Assembly (NCBI GenBank): GCA_041394945.1
Contig: JAWKHH010000004.1
Coordinates: 682,001-746,000, forward strand
Direction: 5' to 3'
Origin: Bryobacteraceae bacterium
GTDB lineage: Bacteria; Acidobacteriota; Terriglobia; Bryobacterales; Bryobacteraceae
DNA: 64,000 nt
A program made the position numbers and the translations under genes. The notes under the pieces were generated by a model. It saw only the letters and a list, made by a program, of their open reading frames with translations, did not search any database and was not told the DNA's origin. Shown piece by piece: positions 60,944-64,000 of the stretch (position 1 is its first letter; the number at the start of each line of letters is the position of its first letter).

Positions 60944-62482
60944 CTAGGGCAGGCAGGCCGGTCCGGAGCCGCCGGTGCAGCCGGCTTCGCCCGGATCGAT
61001 GTGGCGCCGGTTGCGGCCGGCGGGGGCGTCGGCGAGGTACGGAAACGCCGTGCGGTAGGCGACGTCATTCACGTTCACGCCGTCGCCGAGCGCGTTGTTG
61101 GGCGAGACGTTGAAGCCCGGCGCGAGGACGCCCGCCACAACGCGCAGCGCGATGTCGACGGTGTCGTCCATCAGCCGGCGGCCGTTCGGGAAGCCGGCGC
61201 CATCACCGGCGAGGAGGCCGAGGCGGTTGGCCTGGTCCGGGGCGGTGGGCGGGACGCCCGTGTTCAGACGAAGCATGTCGGCGATCGGGCCGGGAGGCGT
61301 GCCGGCGGCGGCGATCGGCGGGGCATAGCGGACGAGCGGGATCAAGTCCGTGCGCGGCGGTGCGGGGATCGCGATTCCGCCGCCGGTGGCCGCGTTCAGG
61401 ATGCGGGCCAGCGTGGGATCGAGAAAGCCGGAGGCGAACTGGGTGTCGTTCTTGGGTTCGTCCATGCTGAAGCGGTCTTTCATGCCGGTGCCGACGAGCA
61501 ACTCGTTGATCAGCGGGTTGCCGAGGCGCTGCACCTGGCTCCACGCGCCGGCGTTCTGGTTGGGGAGCGGAGCGCGGCGCACGGTGGTGCGCTGGCGGGA
61601 GGTGGTGGCCCACACGCCGATGGTGGCGGCGGCGGAGTCAGCCGCTTCGACGGCGCCGGTGCGGGTGAGCATAGTGATCGGCACTTCGATGGCGATGGCG
61701 TTTACCGCGTAGCCGGAGACGGTGTCGGCGGCGACATTCATGTGGGCGGCGTCCTGGTCGGCCGACATCACGGGCGGAGCGAGGCTGGTGTTCAGTGTGT
61801 CGAACGTGCCGCCAAGGTCGATCCAGAACGGATCGTCGACCGTGCCGGCGAACATGCGAATGTTATTCAGCGAGGTGTGGATGCCGGCGTTGAAGAGCGC
61901 GCCGTAGTCCATCGTGCGCGGACCGGGATTGGCCGGAACGGCGTACATGGGGCCGGGTACGGCGATGGGCGTGCTGGAGCCGTTCTTCACCATGGTGACG
62001 GTATAGGTTTGGCGCTGGCCGAGGCCGGCCGAGTCAAAGCTGGTGATGCGCGGCGGGACGAGCGGCGTGCCGGGCGGCACGGGCGACGGCGAATTTGAGG
62101 GAGCCGAGATGCCATCGCCGGCGCCGGCCATCACCTGGAACAGGCCGGGAAGGCGCTGTTCGGTTTCGAAGCGAACCTGAAAGGTGACGTCGGGCGAAGC
62201 GTCGTTGTTGTTGTCGACGTGGATTTCATACAGGATGTCCGGGTCGAACGGGAACCAGTTGGGTCCGTTGGCCGGGTCGAGCAGTGGATCCACGCACATG
62301 ATGAGCGTGACGAAATTGGCGCGCCCTTCCTCGTAACTGCGGAACGCGTAGATATCGGTGATGTCGGCCTTGTGGTCCATGGCCGTGATCGGCGCTTCGC
62401 GATGGCTGCTGGCGAACGCCCCGGTAGGGACAAGTAGAGCGGCCGCCGCCAGAGCGGCGGTCCATTGTCGAATTGTCTGCAT
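60944..62482 (-). CDS. DUF4331-family secreted protein
   Basis: A 512-residue protein. Residues 1-24 are a signal peptide. ASSHREAPITAMDHKADITD followed by IYAFRS is the start of DUF4331; FPFDPDILYEIHVDNNND and RLGLLAGDGAGFPNGRRLMD are further family blocks. AGAGGAAAC lies before the ATG. The family is widespread in exported acidobacterial and actinobacterial proteins and has no known activity. It lies between a PEP-CTERM gene upstream and a TPR gene downstream, all leftward. Confidence 0.88.
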   Translation of the reverse strand: MQTIRQWTAALAAAALLVPTGAFASSHREAPITAMDHKADITDIYAFRSYEEGRANFVTLIMCVDPLLDPANGPNWFPFDPDILYEIHVDNNNDASPDVTFQVRFETEQRLPGLFQVMAGAGDGISAPSNSPSPVPPGTPLVPPRITSFDSAGLGQRQTYTVTMVKNGSSTPIAVPGPMYAVPANPGPRTMDYGALFNAGIHTSLNNIRMFAGTVDDPFWIDLGGTFDTLNTSLAPPVMSADQDAAHMNVAADTVSGYAVNAIAIEVPITMLTRTGAVEAADSAAATIGVWATTSRQRTTVRRAPLPNQNAGAWSQVQRLGNPLINELLVGTGMKDRFSMDEPKNDTQFASGFLDPTLARILNAATGGGIAIPAPPRTDLIPLVRYAPPIAAAGTPPGPIADMLRLNTGVPPTAPDQANRLGLLAGDGAGFPNGRRLMDDTVDIALRVVAGVLAPGFNVSPNNALGDGVNVNDVAYRTAFPYLADAPAGRNRRHIDPGEAGCTGGSGPACLP

Positions 62483-62503
62483 GGGTTTCCTCTCGTGAGT
62501 GGG

Positions 62504-63154
62504 TTATTTGCGCTTCCGGCGGCGAGCGGCCAAAACCGCGAGGCCGGCGCCGATCAGCAGCGAAGTGGTGGGTTCGGGAACGGCGGCGGTGGTGCTGAAA
62601 GCGACGCGTCCTTGGTTGAGGAACGCATCGCCGGTGGTTCCACCGTCGATAACGAAGTCGATTTCGGCCGCCAGGGCGGTGATTCCGCCGAGGGCGATCG
62701 AATCGAGGAGCATGTCGCCGGAGCCGAGATCGAAGGCGATCACGGAGCCGCCGGGTGTGAACGTGGCCACGCCGGTGTTGACGCCATCCGGGTTCACCGT
62801 GGAGTCGATCAACTGGACGAATCCGGTGTTGAAGGCCGGGCCGAAGGCGTTGAATGAGAAGGTGGATTCGAGCGTCTGTCCGGTGAGGGCGTTGGCGGCG
62901 AAGGTGAGGAGCAACGCCGGGGTTGCTTGCGGCGTCACGGTAACCAGATCCGGGTCCAGAGGCGTGAATACGCCCGGGAGGACCATGAAGTTGTTGAAGG
63001 TGGCGCCGCCGATGGTGCAGCCGGTGGCGCCGAGCGCGGCATAGCCGGTGAGGCTTCCCGGCGCGCACGGGGCGGCGTGGGCATACGAGGCCAGCGCGAG
63101 CAAGCCGGCGGCAAGCAAGAATCGAGTCCGAAACTTCGTTGCGAGGTTTTCCAT
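62504..63154 (-). CDS. PEP-CTERM sorting-domain exported protein
   Basis: A 216-residue protein. LLAAGLLALASYAHA is the signal peptide; the C-terminus is VPEPTT, a hydrophobic helix (SLLIGAGLAVLAA) and RRRKRK, a PEP-CTERM signal. The body is Gly/Thr-rich with repeated beta motifs and one Cys pair (CAPG, CTIGG). A cluster with DUF4331 and TPR genes suggests a shared surface role. An AGGAGATACGGATG-type ribosome site precedes it. Confidence 0.88.
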   Translation of the reverse strand: MENLATKFRTRFLLAAGLLALASYAHAAPCAPGSLTGYAALGATGCTIGGATFNNFMVLPGVFTPLDPDLVTVTPQATPALLLTFAANALTGQTLESTFSFNAFGPAFNTGFVQLIDSTVNPDGVNTGVATFTPGGSVIAFDLGSGDMLLDSIALGGITALAAEIDFVIDGGTTGDAFLNQGRVAFSTTAAVPEPTTSLLIGAGLAVLAARRRKRK

Positions 63155-63220
63155 CCGTATCTCCTTCGGGTGAGGTTACGTGTGGGCCACGGCGCTGGAT
63201 TGCGCCGCGGCCAAATTTTT

Positions 63221-63412
63221 CTACTCTCCGAATTCGAGCGATGCGCCCGTGAGAAACGCGATCGTGCGCAGTTCGGCCGGCCAGCGTTCGTACCACGCCG
63301 CGGCGATTCCGGCGACTCGGGCGGGTACGGAATGCGCGAGCGTCCACGCCGGCGTAGCGAGCATGGGCAGCATGGCGGCCAGAATCACGATTCGCAGAAT
63401 TCGTTTTTTCAT
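63221..63412 (-). CDS. Small secreted or membrane protein, unrecognised
   Basis: A 63-residue protein from ATG 63412. KKRILRIVILAAMLPMLATP is a signal or membrane segment, followed by WTLAHSVPARVAGIAAAWYE and a short tail. I do not recognise it. It is transcribed divergently from the CBM9-type gene. It has a plausible start but no strong ribosome site, so it may be spurious. Confidence 0.4.
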   Translation of the reverse strand: MKKRILRIVILAAMLPMLATPAWTLAHSVPARVAGIAAAWYERWPAELRTIAFLTGASLEFGE

Positions 63413-63484
63413 CGATGCGTCCGTTTCACTGGGAGGTACGCGCGATGCCGCCGTCCGGATTGCTCGAAGTATCATGGAGAGCAC

Positions 63485-64000
63485 ATGTCCCGGCTTCTTC
63501 TCGCAACGGCACTGGCATTGGCATCCGCCGCGGCGCAATCGCGTCCCGAGTATCGGATCGCGCGCGCCGCCGGACCGATCACCATCGACGCCAAGCTCGA
63601 CGACGCGGCATGGCGGCTTGCCGAGCCGGTAAGCGACTTCATCTTCAACTGGTATGAATCCGGCGAGAAGGAGCCCACCACGGCGAAGCTGCTGTGGGAT
63701 GACGAGAACCTGTACGTCTCCTGGCAGTGCAAGGATCGCCACATCTCCGCTTACGAGCGCAAGCGCCACGGCCCGGTCTCGAAGGACGATTGCGTGGAGA
63801 TCTTTCTGAGTCCGAATGCGGCGAAGGTGTCCAACTACTACACGTTCGAAATCAACGCGCTGGGTACGATGTTGAACCGATGCCGCACGGATTGGTGGAC
63901 CGGTCCGGCGACTTGGGAACCGCAAGGCGTGCGCTACCGGACGACGTTTCACGGGATGGAGAAGAAGGACGAATCCGCGGATGACGCCGAGTGGATCGTG
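63485..64000 (+). CDS. Carbohydrate-binding family 9-like secreted protein, 5' part
   Basis: The frame starts at ATG 63485 and is open to the window end (172 codons). LLLATALALASAAAQ is the signal peptide. ITIDAKLDDAAWRLAEPVSD, AKLLWDDENLYVSWQCKDRH, DDCVEIFLSPNA and YYTFEINALGTMLNR match CBM9/DOMON-like domains found in acidobacterial and planctomycete sugar-degrading proteins. GGAGAG lies 3 bases before the ATG and TATCAT 9 bases before. The remainder is outside the window. Confidence 0.85.
   Translation, partial: MSRLLLATALALASAAAQSRPEYRIARAAGPITIDAKLDDAAWRLAEPVSDFIFNWYESGEKEPTTAKLLWDDENLYVSWQCKDRHISAYERKRHGPVSKDDCVEIFLSPNAAKVSNYYTFEINALGTMLNRCRTDWWTGPATWEPQGVRYRTTFHGMEKKDESADDAEWIV

Overview
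The window is a GC-rich (about two thirds by eye), gene-dense chromosomal segment of a Gram-negative bacterium. It is most like the Acidobacteriota of the Bryobacter/Solibacter group. The evidence is two very large secreted Ig-like proteins ending in the repeat domain first catalogued in Solibacter (TIGR03437 type), two PEP-CTERM proteins, a lipid A operon using LpxI, several Tat-exported sulfatases and beta-propeller proteins, and pervasive 1-17 base gene overlaps. No tRNA, rRNA or CRISPR array was recognised.

Layout. 1-2.6 kb: the end of a sialidase-like gene, an NHL propeller and a FliA/WhiG-type sigma factor. 3.0-7.2 kb: one leftward operon, fabZ-lpxA-lpxI-Gfo/Idh-TonB-small membrane protein, for outer-membrane lipid biosynthesis. 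7.3-8.4 kb: an M20 peptidase. 8.7-10.8 kb: an accessory patch with an intact MazEF-like module, a frameshifted Xre-type antitoxin and its decayed upstream partner, the remains of a group II intron reverse transcriptase, and copy A of a roughly 270-bp element with terminal inverted repeats. 10.8-12.8 kb: ArsR-SRPBCC-DinB-PH genes behind a leaderless consensus promoter. 13-20.6 kb: PEP-CTERM protein, sulfatase, metH, glnS. 20.7-28.4 kb: vanadium haloperoxidase, HDOD-GGDEF regulator, thrB operon, acyl-CoA ligase. 29.4-36.7 kb: NIPSNAP protein, two-component system plus ECF sigma factor, alaC-porin-esterase operon, SPFH protein with a tiny RHH partner. 36.7-42.8 kb: aquaporin, FHA-GAF-phosphatase, Fur, biotin carboxylase and biotin carrier, copy B of the element, DnaC-like ATPase. 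42.8-47.8 kb: glutamate-receptor-like channel, an SMP-30/ThuA/FAD enzyme operon, methyltransferase. 47.8-55.6 kb: the two giant Ig proteins. 55.7-64 kb: sulfatase, PQQ-like propeller, SDR, RidA, TPR, DUF4331, PEP-CTERM and a CBM9 protein cut by the window end.

Across the window several first genes carry a TATAAT-like hexamer only 6-7 bases before the start codon and mostly lack a Shine-Dalgarno sequence. This suggests that leaderless transcripts are common here. The most unusual items are the paired inverted-repeat element, whose CTAG-type border supplies the stop codon of the gene beside both copies; the leaderless arsR promoter; the decayed mobile and toxin-antitoxin patch; the esterase with a histone-like basic tail; the SPFH/RHH pair; and the Gfo/Idh dehydrogenase embedded in the lipid A operon.
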